Below the pieces are notes generated by a model. It did no database searches. It saw nothing but the letters and a program-made list of their open reading frames with translations, and was not told the DNA's origin. A DNA stretch of 64,000 nt from Clarireedia homoeocarpa (taxonomy: Eukaryota; Ascomycota; Leotiomycetes; Helotiales; Rutstroemiaceae), in assembly GCA_001465935.1 (NCBI GenBank), contig LNKV01000020.1, positions 81,106 through 145,105 of the forward strand. The letters run 5' to 3'. Position 1 is the first letter of the stretch. Each line of letters begins with the position of its first letter. The position numbers were made by a program, and so were the translations under genes. Positions 45,383 through 59,765 of the stretch are shown piece after piece.

Positions 45383-48300
45383 TCACGAAGATCCCAGAAT
45401 CTTTTCATAAGCATCCTCCACCTCTCCCGCCAATTCCAACAACGCCACAATAACAATCTGATGTGTAAGATTTGGCAGTCTGTCTCGATGCAACCCAAAG
45501 AACTCCAGTGGCGGAGTCGCTTCGCCCAGACTCTGAAGGAGAGGTGTCTCAATGACAGAAGGTTCCAGTGCCGTGTAGTCATATTTGGATACGGGAACGT
45601 TGACTTCAGCCGTGATCTTTTGTTGCTCGCCCTCTTTGCTTTGAGGATCTTCAGCGTTCGGCACTCCTGTAATCTTCAGAGCTGAAGGTGGGAGTGGCTT
45701 TCCAAGTCTCTGGGCAAGTGCTTTCGTATGCGTAGCATACATGCTACGAATATAGCTAACACGAGAATAGTTCCACCCGACCTCGACTTTCCCCTCGAAG
45801 GAACTCTTAAATATGTAATCTATGTGGTTTGAGCCGGGAGCTTGCCAGGTCCGCATTGTCGCTTCAACCTTCGGCACTTTCAGGATGGTTCCGCCTCGGG
45901 AGCCGGTAGCACTACTAACTACGTCCTCTACAGAAATTTCACTGACAGATTTTGGTGCTTCGACCTGCTTAACGCCAGCAAGACCGATTCGGAGCTGACC
46001 AAGGGTGAGCCCTAAAATGGTGTGGATTTTGCCCTGATCCATGGTAACTGCAAATCGTGCTTGCGCATCAAGGGCCTCAAGCTTGAACACCTGATGATCT
46101 GAGAAAGTGCTTGGGAAAGCTCCCACATTGACAGCCTTTAGAGTAACTATCACGTCTGTATGTAAGGAAACAGGCGATGTTGCTACCTTTTCCGGCTCCA
46201 CTTCCACTAGAGGTATCTTCGGAAGCGGCGATAAAGGATGCGAGACAGATTTTCGCTTCATGAATCTTTCAATTTCCGTCAATGATGTTTCGTAGTTGCT
46301 TTTCTTTTCTTGTGCGAGGCGTAGGAATGCTTGGTAAAGTGCTAGTGCTTGAGATGCTGTCGTTGCGGTGCAGAAGATTTGAACCGATTCTCCGTCCAAG
46401 ATTGCAACCAAGCGATCCCCCTTTGCTTGGCGTCCGTTGCGTACATTGTACATAAGAAATTCGAAAGAGGTGATATCTGCAACCAAGAAAGCCTGGTAAT
46501 CAAACGCGGCTTTGACCCGCAGCTGACTGAAACCTAATGATCCCTGAACTAATGGTGTTTGGTTCAGAGCTTTCTCGCGCGCTGGCCACTGTATCGATGT
46601 GCGAACCTTAAAATCCTGTAAAGCTACAAATCCGCTCATCCTACCCGTGCTATCTACTCCAATCTTGTCAAATCCAAGGCACAGGTTTTGCTCCCAATCA
46701 GAATTCTTTTTAGAGGACATCCAGAAGTTAGATATGATAAAGGCGGATTTGCCAATGGCTTGCCCGAGATCTAACTGAACATCCAACTCAGCAATAGATA
46801 CAATAGCGTTCCATGGAAATGCTCCCGTCGCCGCAACTTGCTGGTAGCGTTGAACCAGAAAAGCTGATGATGCTGAGTTCTCCGTCGCTGGAGCCGGGTT
46901 CACAGAACCTTTACGCATCTCGGGCGGAACCCAGATCTCTCTGAAAAGTAGAAAATCTTGCAATTGTTTTGCATTGACAAGGACTTTCATGGGGCTTATC
47001 TTCAAGATTGCAGACATACCACTGGTACCACTCACATGTTTGCTATTCATCAAAGACAAGAAAATCGATTCCACATCGAAACTTCCCGTTGACTCTCTGG
47101 AGTAAACATGTTGTACAGAGGCTTGCAATCGTGAGAAAGCAACTGACGCTGCAAAGAAATGCCCATGTTCGGTCGACCGCACCGTATTGATTGTCATGTA
47201 GATTTCATCGAACCGGGCTGTAGCAGATACACGTGCGATAGGCTGGCAACTAAGACTGAATTCCTGCTTGCAGATACGTAAACCGAGGTTAAGACGAGTG
47301 CGTCCCAGAACTGCGCTCGGATCTGTTGACAAGATGTTGTCATCTTCGGCACCCATAAACTTCTGGGGCACCGGTCGTGAAGGCGCCGCGCTTTCCTTTC
47401 CATCCTCATCGCTTACTATCTCTTTCACAGTTGAAGATATTTCTAGGACGAGAGGCACAACAGCTGGGTGCAAAATGTTGGAGGATGCGTCCACTTTCAC
47501 CTCAGCGTTCAACGAAGGGTCATCCAGGCCGTTATCGGTATACTCTACTTTCCATGCGAGCCCTGGAGCTCTCAAGACTGTGCTGCTCCCTGTATCCGTA
47601 GACGTAAATTGGCCGTATTTTCCGGCTTGTGGTATTCTGTTACCTATGCCAACTTCGACTGGTGACGTGGAGTCTGGTAGCTTCTTGCTTGAAAGGTAGA
47701 CAACTGCACCAGCAAAATCAGCATCTACTAGCAAAGACTCCATCCTCTTCTTGCCGAAGAAAGGTTTTCGCCTATTCGGCGGAGCTGCTGGGGACGGTTC
47801 TATTTCCTGTTTCGGGTTCCATGTAGCCGATGCAGCGCGCAACTTATCCGCCGCAGAACCAATCGACTTCTTCAGTTCGGCCGCAGGAATTATAAATCGG
47901 GATGTGAGTCGCAGATCGAGCGATTTCCCAGCTGCTTGGAAAGCTAGTCTGCGGGTTTCTGTCGAAGAGACATAGCCGACGTTGAAAATAACCTCCGGCA
48001 ATAACGCAGAGTTGAGTGATCGCTGCATCTTATCATGAGAGATGGGTACCATCTGCAATTGTAGGTCCTCGATCGTTAACCGTGCTGAGTTTTCCCTTCT
48101 GGTAGAAAGGTGGATACGCTTGAGTGATAACACCAGGTTCTCTTTCTCTGACGCCGGTATTGTGTCAGCTGCAGACTGCCCAACCAGCCAGCTAATTCGA
48201 ATATCAAGAAGTTGCAGTGAGTACATGGACGAGAACATGATGGTAGAGGTCGAGCCGGAAACGCTGCCTTCTTCCGGCTGCTCATCGCTGACTGGGACTT

Positions 48301-51300
48301 TGGGTTTCGGCTTGCGCAACTTCTTTAGATACTTTTTTTCTCGAGATAGATCAATATCCTTTATTTTATCTTGCAAATGGCCCATGACGTCTACGACTGA
48401 CGATGCTGTCTCTGCAAACAGATTGATTTCCAAACCATTACTCATGAGGTGGAATGATCTCACTTCGTCGCCTATTTCGTTCTTCTTGGAAGTAGCTGTT
48501 AAAAACGCCGCAAAGGCAAGATTGCCGCACGGCTCCATCTTGCCACTGTTTAACCGAGAGAGTTCGAATACGATACTATGTAGGCTGATGTGGATTTCTG
48601 GATATTCGAAAATTGGTCCCTGTGGCTCCATTCGATTGGCAACCAGAAGTTGCACGCAGCCTAGATTGAAATTGAGTCTTGCAGTGGTTCGCTCATTCCC
48701 CGATGCTTGTGCATTTGCATATATGTCTAGACCAGCGAATGTCAAATGAATATCGTATACAAAGGCAGGCCCGGCATTGATTGGAGAGATCGGTGCCGGT
48801 CCTTTACTGGAACCAAATATCTCCTCAAGGTGTGCTTGTATTGCCTTAACATCATCACGTATATCAGTAACCACACTAGAGATTTCGGGTCTGTTTAGCG
48901 CGCTCAAGAGGCTGTGAATTGCTGCTGCATCGAGTTCCACAGGCTCTACAGACGCGAAGACGGATACAGTGTTCTCTTCAGGTGACATATTACTGATGAT
49001 TCGTCCATTGGTTGGTGGCATATGTACGAGTGATATGCTTTGGCGCTCCCCTTTTACATGAGTTTGCATGTCATGGGAGTGTTCCTTCACATCAAAGTCA
49101 AAGACAATCTCAGATCCAAAATGTGCCGCAAGAGAAGCTCTCGCTACGTTTCCAGAGATTTTATACGTGAGCGACTGTAACAGCGGTATGCTAATGTGAT
49201 ACACATCGAGAAATAATGCTACATTGATCTTGTTGACAGAAATCGTCTTGGAGTTTTCGGCTACCTGTGCTTGTGGTGTTGACGTAGATCGAGACTGCGA
49301 GCTTTCTTTCTCTAGAGGCTTACTTATCAATCGATGGAGTTGTGAGACCTCGTCACCAATGACCAAATCTAACACTTCGAGAAGCGCCGAAATGTCCTGC
49401 TGAATCATGAACGACAATTCTTGGGAATTGGCTGCGATCTTGAAGGTGTTGGTTGAAGTTCCGTCAACTGACATCGTCTCATATGAAACGTACACGCTGG
49501 GGTGTCGCAACTGGTAAATGCTCAGTACCTGAAGATGACTTTGAACCTTCGACGTGACAGCATCAGCAGCAATCATAACATTGGAGATACTGGCGTTGTT
49601 ATTGTCTTCTGTGACAATGATAGATGCCTTCAACCCTTTGCTAATAGACACCGCCTTGATGTTAATGGTATCAATTGTAATAGACCCTCTTTCAGTCGCG
49701 ATTACCACTTGAATAGTCTGCCTTGGTCTAGGTAGCGCTGCGCCAGCTTGGATAGGAACCGGCCGGTTGGGTACTGCTCTACTCGCCTCACTTTGTTGGT
49801 ATAACCGTAAAATATCCTGTGCAAGCTCACAGAGCTCCCAATTCAAGTTTATTGAAACATCGCTACAAAATACTTGCAGGGTTATGCTTCCTGTTTTATC
49901 GATAACTGATGTATGTTGCGCGGATATGGCCGGGGGCTGAGTAATAGATGCCGCAGGCTCGATTGAAGTACTCGCCGTGATAGATGATATTACTACCTCG
50001 TTTTGTTTTGGCCCTGGGTCGATTATAAACCTCACGTGCTCCGTTCGGAATGACAGGTTGGTTGATCCTTCAGTCGGCACAGTAGTAGAAACGCCGTCAG
50101 CCCCGAGACCAAAGACATTGCTAAGAACCAAGCATGCCCCAAGGTTATTCAAATCCCAGCTTCTCCATTGAGCAAAACTAGCAACGACGCGCTCGGCAGC
50201 ATCTTCAGGAACACTTTCCGCGTTATTCAGAGTGCGACTAGCTATGTCAAGTTGGTTTGATCTGTCAAGTATTGTGTACATGTGACGGAGACGAGCGATG
50301 ACTTTCCAGGAATCATGAGTTCTCAGGTGTTTCTGGGCACTCCTGAGAACGTAGGATGGCCTCGTTAGGAAAAGAGGGTCTGTAGCGTGTTCTCCAGCCG
50401 TGGCTACCAGATATGTGAACAACTGGACTCGAATTTTCTGCTGCTTTGCCAGAGACGAGAATGTATCCTGGATATGAGTAGCGACTATGTTAGTTCGATG
50501 AACTAGTGAAGCCAGATATTCAATTTTACTGCTTGCTGTGGCGAACTCTATAGATTTGAATATGACATTTGCCGAAGTATTTTTCCCAGAAGATATCCAA
50601 AAGACCACATCTTCCAGCACCCCGTTAACGGCTGCTTGAGGATCATCTAATCCATCAAAGCGCTCTTTGGCACCTAGGACAGCCGAAGCAAGAGAAAGAT
50701 GGAATGAAGAAGAATGGCCTTTAGCTGCAGTTGTCTGGTTTCTCATTGTCACAGCCAGACGAGCAATCGACAAGTCATATTGATCATGCGTTTCCGTTTG
50801 TATACCCTTAAGATCTAACGTTGATGATGAATTGAGGAAGCGAACGCTTATATCAGGAGTTCTGAGAGCAAAATCAACGACTCCAGCGTGCTCTTGCTCC
50901 TTCTTTTCCTTTTCAAATATTTGACTCATTGATGTGATTTGAAGCTCATCCATGATATCGGCAGGGGTTACTGCTTGCATTGCGGATAACAGTCCTGCAA
51001 TGGCCACTATAGCACCGGGGCTGATCATCGTTTGTATGCCAGAAGGAAGTTCCACAATGAAACTGGTGTGTGTTGAATCTTCATCGACTCGGTCCGGTAG
51101 AATATCTTCCATAGTCATGCGGTCTGCCTGCAGAGGTGTACTGTCACCCTTTTCTTCCAAAAAACAACGGGGCAGATCTTTTGCGTCAGGCTCCACAGTT
51201 TCAAGCGGGAAATAGGGCGCCATGTATGAGCTAGAGAACGCAACACTCGATGGTGCCGATCCTCTAGGTTCAGCAACAGCACTGTAGAATGAAGACCGTC

Positions 51301-54300
51301 GGCCAGTCGAGGCTGAGATATCACGAAGATGCGAACCCCTTGTCTGCAAGCTCCTAGAGCGCGCCTTCGAGGTAGGTGTTCCATTGTACCTTTGTGATCG
51401 AGGGCGAAGAATACTCCGATCACTTCTTTGGCTAGAGCTCGACATTGAAAGGAAAGAGCTCTTGCGTGCCGTTAAAGGACGTTGTCTGCGCACTGCCAAT
51501 GATTGAGAACCGATTGATGTATTTTCATCGGCTCCATGCTCAACCTTCAAGGGCAGAGGCATTGGAGGAAAACACATAGCAGGAGGATCAACGCTTCCTA
51601 GTTCTACTTCTGCAGCAACAAAATCATGTAAGAGAAAGTCGGCTCTGTGCGTTCTCTGATCATGCCTCTTGATGTGTTCCTGCTGCAGACGTCGTTCTTC
51701 CATAAAAGCTAACTTCTTCTGGATCATACCGAATGAAATTGTGGTTTTAATCAGGGCGTTTGTTTCTACAGGGTGCTGTGTGCGAGACCTATGCCTTGAT
51801 GCGGACTCCGCATCCACACATCCGATAGTCAAATCTGGTATTTGGAGATCCAATTTTTTGGAATAGTGAGATCCAGCCCAATCGTTGAAGCTTAGACAGA
51901 TTTTTGATGTCGAGAACAGAAAAGCTGCATCATCGACATGAATCCATAAACGAATAGACTTTAGGCAAGCTCGTAGGAAAGTTACATCGTTCAGAATTAT
52001 CAGAGCGGTCGGTGGAAGAGCGTTTTCGTCATCATCGAATGAGAATGCAATCGCTTTCACGCCGCCCATCAGACGCACAAAGAAATCTGTAGTACACTCC
52101 CCTGTAATTGGGCCGACGGTAAAGTCCCAATTACAAACATAAGTTGGTTCCACGGGCGGTAGACCAAAAAGACGATTCCCCGCGATATTGAGTCCATCCA
52201 CAAACAGCTGCGTCCCGGATGTCGCGCTTGCTGGAGACATTCCACCATCCTCCTCCGAGCCCAGAGAGAAGGCCAGTGTGCTTAGATCCACATCTAAGTC
52301 CATGTAGTAGTTCGTGAATCGGAGATCTGCAGAAAGGGACGGAATCTCGATGCGCACATGATTCTTCGCAGAGTACAAGTTTGAGGGTAGTATCACGGTG
52401 GAATCATTGGCAGATACACTCAGGATAACATCCAAGTCATTAGACTTTTTATGGGGCTGGACAACTATCTCCTCGTGGCTATTCGCTGTCTTTGTTCGAA
52501 TAGCTTCTTGATGCTCTTCTAGAGTTTTGAACCGAATGTCATCCCCAAAATAGTTGTCCTTCACTTTGAGAAAGTATCGAATGACAAAACCGTAGAACTG
52601 AGCAGTAGCGGCATCGCCATGTACATCGAGTAAGAGGGTATCAGTATTATTCGAGGAGGTAGTCGAACAGTATTGATATTTGCCTTTCAATTCCAGACTT
52701 TCTAACTGAGCAATTTCAGTAGAATTGAGAAAGGTAGCCTGCGTGTTCCATGGGGGCACGCGCAAATTCAGGCCACCTTGCTTCGCCACGACTCCGAAAG
52801 ATATGTCATTGCGATGTGGACGGAATTTATCAATTGGTATGCAAATATCCGTAAGGAGGGATGTCCCGAAAATAACTAAAAACGTATTGTCGTCGAAGTC
52901 AGAGGGGTTGTTGATAATGTTAGAATCATTGACATTTAGATATAACCTGAACTCCTTGAGGTTGAGGTTGACTATGTATCTGAAAGGCGTAAATGTAAGA
53001 TAGTCTGCTGGTGGCCCAGTACCCCAATCATCAACAAGATCTGTGATAAGAAAGATGTGCTCCCTAAGGATGAACAGCTCTAGTCCGCGGCTAACGATAT
53101 CGAAGTTCCACACCCGGAGACTATTCCATTTCAAGGGATTAGGCATGTTACAGCTTATAGAGTTACTGTCTGATCTCCATAAAAGTCCATGGTTGACACT
53201 GGTCGTTATCTCTAAATTTGGGAGATCTAGTCGCAAGTTGTTCGAAAACCCCTCCTTGCCTGCAATCATGTCCATCACGTATTTGACTGTCGCATTTTCG
53301 CCCACTTTGATGTCGATCCATCCGAAAGGGCGGACCTCAGGACTCGGATTGCCCTTATCCGACTTCTTCCTGCGGTTTTTATTGCTCGTTCTTTTCCCCT
53401 CATTCTGCCGTACACCCATTGTATCAACCTGCTTAGCCCATTTCCAATTTTTAGACTCTTCTCGGATAGGGATACGGAGTGTGGTTTCGGCATCGAATTC
53501 TACAGAAAGTTTGAACTCCGTTGGTATTCTATATTCGCCAGGTCCAAGCTTCTTGGCTGGAGAAGCATCCTTACACAGACTTGGAAAGAATACTCGCTGA
53601 ATCTCTGCACGTTGCCTATCCGCCCATGGACCATAGTTGATAATTGCACCTTCGATCGATAAATCGATCCCCCATTCTGGAGCATGGTCTCCGTTGATGT
53701 TATCCCCGCTTGACTCCGGTACAACAGAGCGTCTTGGAACTCTACCTGGTACGTCCCAGTAGAAATTCATGGTCGCCTTAGGGCTGTCAACAATAGTTGT
53801 AACTGTTGCATATTCGATTGTAGACCAGCGAGCCCGATCATCTTGATCCGTCTCATCGAGATATCGTGAGAGACCTTGCCAACTACTAGGGTTGGGAACA
53901 CCTTGTGCTAGTGCCTCTGGCTGACTACCCACACTGGATGAGAATGACTCAACAGAGCTTCTGAAATAAGGGACAAGGTCCCGAATAGTATGCCAAGCTT
54001 TTCGACGTTGGCGATGGAAGAACGAATGTGTGTGAATGTGACGCGTTTTGGATTCTGCTTGATCTGGAATACCACGTTTGATTCGGCATGCAGACACCAG
54101 CTGATCCTCTTTATAGTCATCATTCGGTTTCATTTGTATGACAGGGTGCTCAAAAGCGAAATTGATGATCTGCTTATATTGGTCCAAGTGCGTTGAACCC
54201 GAGGCGTCCAGCTCCCCCGATGCCTTATCAGCCTTGGCAATCAGAACGCTTCTGGTATTCTCGTTTCCTAGAACCAAGGCGGCTTTGGTACAATCGATGT

Positions 54301-55257
54301 GTACCGGGAGAAACCTTAGTATGAAGGCCGGTTCCATAGCATCGTCAGTCTCATCCTTGTCACTCGTCTGAGAACGCGAGGGATATCTCTCTGGTTTAGT
54401 TCCTACGCTTTGCGGCTCCAGTTTCGCCTGATTAACTGGTGATGATGCTCTGTCGAAGTCATTACTCGAATCTTTGGTTGAAGCTTGCATCTTTTCGGAG
54501 TCGCTCAGAACCCCTCTCTTCCTTAATCTCACATTATGATGGACATCGGCTTCATCTTCAGGGCTAGGAGTCTTTGGTGTGGTAGAATCTTGCCCCGCAG
54601 CAATGCCAGCAACGATGGTGTCGTATGCCGCACTCCTATTGTAGACGAACCATTCCACACCCGTTAAGGATATGTTGATACGACAGGGTAACTTCTTCTT
54701 CGGCTTCGCTGAGCCTCCTTCTTCTCCTCCATCGGAAAGCTTGCTTTGATCATTAATCTCCCCATCTTCAAAGTCTGTTGAAGCTCTTTTCCTTGCCGAC
54801 TTATCGGTCTTCGCAACATTCAGACCCCTCACATTACGCAGCCAGTATGTCCAAGTAATGTAACCATTGTGGATAAATATAGTTTCGTTGTTGCCATGAT
54901 ACCTAATACCCTTAAAGAATATTCTTCCGCCGAGAAGGGATATCTGCAAGGCTTGAATGTCGACATAAACCCGATATTGATGCCATGTCCATGCTCGAAG
55001 GCCGTACGATATGAGGGTAGCAAAAACGCGGTTGAAGTAGAAGAGGAAGAAGAGTGTCCTGTTCACAGTTAGTATATAGCACTTTACCCATCAATGTACC
55101 TCATATGCTCACACGATGCCGCAAACAATCAGTTCGACAAGGAACACCCTGAATGTGTTAGCATGACCATATGAGCAACATATATATATAAGTAGTACCA
55201 ATTGAAAGCCAAATCGGTGCGGAGGGGAGTTGCCGTGAGCCCACCGCTGTTCGCCAT
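45383..55257 (-). CDS. CSF1: Csf1, giant bridge-like lipid transfer protein
   Basis: Three exons: 55257-55199, 55148-55113 and 55058-45383, with introns of 50 and 54 bp, giving 3256 residues. It is the fungal Csf1/BLTP1 (Tweek) homologue, an ER-anchored rod of repeating beta-groove units that carries phospholipids between membranes and supports GPI-anchor synthesis and cold growth in yeast. The two small 5' exons supply FNWVFLVELIVCGIVTLFFL, the conserved N-terminal membrane anchor, which is lost if translation starts in exon 3. Then come FYFNRVFATLISYGLRAWTW and VDIQALQISLLGGRIFFKGI, characteristic of the family. Acidic and Ser-rich inserts lie near residues 110-270. The rest is long beta-rich sequence without enzymatic motifs. 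No frame break occurs over 9.6 kb. It is divergent from the TMEM184-like gene, with 724 bp between start codons. Confidence 0.95.
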
Positions 55258-55981
55258 GATTTTTTTGCTTTGGCTCCTTTATGAATAATCTTATGGCACC
55301 CCAATTGCGATGCTCATGAGGGCGAGGATCTGGACCTCCATGCTATGCGCTGCATGCTCAGGACCGCATGAGCTTTTGAACGTTTTCGATAGTATCCTAA
55401 GATTGAGATTTAAATGCTCAGTCAATCGAGTAGAAGATTGCTAGTCCGCTGGCGACGAATCCGAATGCGACCGATGAGGCGACGACTGTGGTTGCTTTAC
55501 CGTGCTTTTATGGAAAATAACTATGAAATTTATCTGTTTGCTTCGGTGCTTGTAACTTCGTATGCAGCTATCGATCGGGGATGGCAATACTTACTTCCGT
55601 AAGTACCTACAAGCAACTTACATGTCACAGCATATTTAGCTTGTGACTAGGGTGGTTACGCACGAGAGCTTGTTACGCATACCTTACACCTCAATACCTT
55701 GGTTCTACAGTTGCCCCCAAATAACGTAACCAAACAAGGCAATTCCAAACATGATCATTGCCTCTTAGGCATATCTAGGACCTTTTTCGACGACGATAAG
55801 CTCAGTTTACCTAGATATATTCTCCTCTGCCTATTAGGTACTACGAGTATGGGCTTCGCACCTCGCTTCAGTCGCACTACTTAGGAATTCCAAAGCGACA
55901 TCTATCCAACACATCCTCTTGCTGATTCACATCACCGCGCGTCATATACCGGGGAAGCCTTTTCGATTCCGCACATTCACG
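55258..55981. promoter_or_regulatory. Shared divergent promoter region, CSF1 and TMEM184-like gene
   Basis: 724 bp between two start codons facing away from each other. It must contain both promoters. No clear TATA box or known factor site was identified. A 62-codon frame at 55414-55602 with an Arg-rich start and a hydrophobic stretch could be an upstream open frame but has no support. Confidence 0.6.
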
Positions 55982-58312
55982 ATGTTGAAAACTAGGGAGT
56001 TCTCTGGGGGTAGAGGCGAGAAGTTGACGCATGCCACAATACTCGTCGCTGGCGGTGCGGCGTTATTGGCGTCTCTACTGTCCATTGTGTATGTCACTTT
56101 CTTCAGTTATGTCCTGCCTAAATGCTAATAATCGTGATATTGATAGTTCGGTTTGGCTGCAAACGTATGTCTGACGACTTCCGCATACTCGCATATTCGC
56201 ATATCTGACTGGTACAGGAAAAACTATCGCAAGCCCCTGCTGCAGAGATATGTTATTCGAATCTTGCTCATGTTCGTTTTCTAATACCGATCTACGTTCG
56301 AAGCTCTACTAAAATTATCTAGGGTGCCAATATATTCCGTCTCGTCATGGACCAGTCTCGTCTCAAGAGAAGCGGCTCTATTCATCGATCCCATCCGTGA
56401 TATATATGAGGTCAGTAGATTGGTCTTTGTGCCTAGCAGAAGCTGATTGTTTGCAGGCGTTCACGATCTATACTTTCTTCCAGCTCCTTATCAACTTTCT
56501 CGGGGGCGAACGCGCTTTGATAATTATGATGCATGGTCGGGAGCCTGTACATCATTTATGGCCAATGAATCATCTATTTCCTAAAGTTGATATTTCAGAT
56601 CCTCATACCTTCTTAGCGATCAAACGTGGAATTCTACAATATGCTTGGCTCAAGCCACTACTTGGACTTTCTGCGATTATAATGAAGTCAACAGGGGTTT
56701 ATAAGGAAGGGACTATTGCATTGAGTTCTGGTTATATGTGGAGTGGCATCATCTATAATATCAGTGTGACGCTTAGTCTCTATTCTCTCGGGATGTTCTG
56801 GGTCATCATGTCCAAAGACTTGCAGCCATTCCGTCCCGTTCCAAAATTTCTCTGCATCAAACTTATCATTTTTGCCTCGTACTGGCAAGGATTCATGTTG
56901 TCTATTTTGGTCTTCCTCGGGGCAATACCTGACAATGTGGAGGATTATACAGCTGATAGTCTAGCGGCAGCTATACAGGATGCCTTAATCTGTATCGAGA
57001 TGCCCATCTTTGCGATCGGGCATTGGTATGCTTTCTCGTGGCATGATTATGCCGATGTAACCATTTCTGCAGCTAGGATGCCAGTTTGGTACGCTATTCG
57101 AGACGCTTTCGGTGTTCGTGATTTGATTGAGGATACGAAGGAGACATTTAGTGGCAACAAATATGAGTACCGACTCTTTGATACTGGCGACAACGTGCTG
57201 GCTCATGAAGGATCTTCTTCGCGTGTGGCAAGAATGATGGAAGGTATGCGATATGAACGCGGGGGAAAGGGAAAATACTGGATACCGAAGCCAGGCGAAG
57301 TGAACTCAAGAACGCCACTACTTGGAAAGAACGGCAGCGGCAGCGGCACTCAATCTCCTTCTAAAGGTCCTGATAGCGACTCGAAGTCTACGGTTTATGG
57401 AGCTGATGGTGGAGACGAGCTGAATCTTGACCCTGACGAAGAAAATCTTTATGATAGAGCACGAAAACTGGAATTTGGCGATTGGAATGTGAGTTTACTT
57501 GATTGGTTTGCTAGGAAACCTGCTAATAGTTAATAGTACCCAGTGATTACCGCTCATGAGGCATCTAGGGAAAGGTGGCTCACTGGACAACCTGATCTTC
57601 TAACTACTTCAGCAAATCGCAATCTACTACAGCCAACCAAAGATAACAAAATTAGGAGGGCTAGTAATGTAAGAGAGACTGTTGAGAACGTCAAAAAAAG
57701 AACACAAAAGAAAGCTTCCCGTCGAAGTGAAAGCCATAGCAAAGACTCGAAAGGAAAGCAGAGGGCAGACTCTCCTAATGGCGAAGAAGGGAGAGCGCCA
57801 GCTCTAATGGGGATGTTGCGACATCACTCGTCCGCCTCTAGCTCGGCAAAGTCTGATAGGAGTCAATTGGTCGATCTGGTAGTCAAAGATACTGCGGCCG
57901 AGGAAATCGAGAGAGTACGAGCCAGAAAAGAAGGTAGTGCAGGTTGGAACCAGACGGAACCGCGACAATTTGTGTGAGTCCTTTTGTCACCCTTTGTGAT
58001 TGAATAAACGACTGACGTCCAACTAGGAAAACATATGGACAAGCAGCCGGGGAGCAAATTCGTGAAGGTTATGAACCAACTGATGAAGTAACTTCTGCTG
58101 ACCCCAAGAATGAGGAACTTCTCAAAGATGAGTTCACAGTTGGCGATGACGAAAATAGCAGTTCGCAAGATGATTCAGAAGAATCACATCACTGGAGAGA
58201 GTCCCGAGAACCTAAGATAGCGCTCAAACCTAAATATGGCATTGAAGGGGAGGCTTTCGAAAATGTTTGGGGCGGTGGTGAGCCCTCTAGTTCACCACAT
58301 GAGAATCCTTGA
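55982..58312 (+). CDS. TMEM184/DUF300 (organic solute transporter alpha-like) membrane protein
   Basis: Seven exons: 55982-56088, 56147-56164, 56218-56271, 56323-56410, 56457-57488, 57537-57973 and 58027-58312. All introns are GT-AG, 46-58 bp, and phases agree, giving 673 residues. Residues 1-300 carry about seven membrane helices. Family landmarks are PIYSVSSW, ALFIDPIRDIYEAFTIYTF, NFLGGERALI and GILQYAWLKPL, then VFLGAIP and PIFAIGHWYAFSW. The family includes the bile-acid transporter subunit OST-alpha, animal TMEM184 and yeast vacuolar relatives; the substrate in fungi is unknown. The C-terminal 300 residues are cytosolic and charged (KKRTQKKASRRSESHSKDSK) and end in an acidic tail. The second exon is only 18 nt. 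The chosen start gives MLKTREFSGGRGEKLTHATI just before helix 1. Confidence 0.92.
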
Positions 58313-59765
58313 TGTATTGATACCCTATAATTTGGAGCATAGCATGCATCGGAAGGGCGTTTGCGCGGCGAATCCTTTGGATATATATACGGATATCTTT
58401 TTTTCTATCTCTCAACTACTACTGCTGTTTCGAACTACCTCTTGTAACTGTGAATCTGTTGCAACTCTATGTGCGCATGCTCACAACACTTCAGAACCCG
58501 CGCACTTGGCAACATTTTGGAATGTGTTGTGATTGGTAATTTCAGCTGCACATTGACCAATGCAGGTTGCTTACCTACTTGAACCCTACGAAGTAAAATC
58601 AGTAATTGTATTGGCCCACCTCTCATCTGTAACAACAAATCCTTAACCTCGAAAGCGATGAGCCAATAGCAACTAAAGAGAAACTGACAGCTTAGGCTAA
58701 ACAGAACAGGAATTATCGCAGACATCGCGCAAACGTTCATTCGACAATGCCGGCCCGAAGGAAGCCACTTGTTGTACCCGACGGCTCACTTGTCATATGG
58801 TCAAGACGGGATATGGTGCACATGCACGTCCACTTGTAGTGCATCCACTTGTAGTATAAACTCCTACGGGGGGAGACGCAGGTAGAAAATGGGGAGATAT
58901 ACAGCATTCTCATTGGAAGGCAGAGTTGCACAGAAGCTCTCTGCACCAACCCGAGCAACCGTCCTTAAAATTACGTTTGTGTTTCGACGTCTGGTTACTT
59001 TGGGTTCCCTTGTGAAGAACCCGGCACTTGGTAGCGAGCTTGTCAGAAAGCATAGATAAACCTCAACCGCACTTCTTGTGCAACCTCAAATCCTTTGGCT
59101 TCGTCCAGTGCCCATCGATGTGAACATCGATATTGAGAAACCCATCGCTATATGATGTCTGACTTCCATTGTTATTTTGAACCACGATAGAATCATCATT
59201 CCAACACTAAATGGTTCACTTTGTTGAAGTATATCATGTATTTTTCGAATCTGCCACAACTGTCGTCTCGACCGAGCTCAATGAAACATACCACCGAGAA
59301 CTTTGCGAGAACCCTCTCTGCGAGTCAATTCTGCCGAGATATTTGGTAAAAGCTGCATTTCCAAAGAAAGGAAAAGGGATCTCAAGAGTCATTGTTGCAG
59401 AATCACCTCACAACATGATATGGTGGAAAGAAAGCAATTGTCTCGCTTTTTGCTGATAGAAAGGTAAGCTCATTCAATTCTACTGACCCACCATACACAA
59501 TCTGCCATCACCACCCAATCCAGAATTTCTATTGCCTCGAGAAAAGAAACTAAGGTAGAAGCCACTCGGTACAACCTCACTAAGAAAAAACGTCACCCTA
59601 GAATCCTCTGGAAACCGTGCACAAACAAGCTACACCCTATCGAAGCGTCAAGGCTGCTCTAAGCTCGAGTCTTGATATGGTTAACACTTTGCTAACACTT
59701 CAACGGATACAACAGACATCGCGCATTCATCGGCCATACGATCTCTCGCGGAACACTAATCCTTC
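58313..59765. other. Intergenic region between convergent genes
   Basis: 1.45 kb. Contains a 59211-59456 ATG frame of 81 codons (MVHFVEVYHVFFESATTVVS at its start) that resembles nothing I know; it may be a small gene or chance. Otherwise featureless. Confidence 0.45.
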
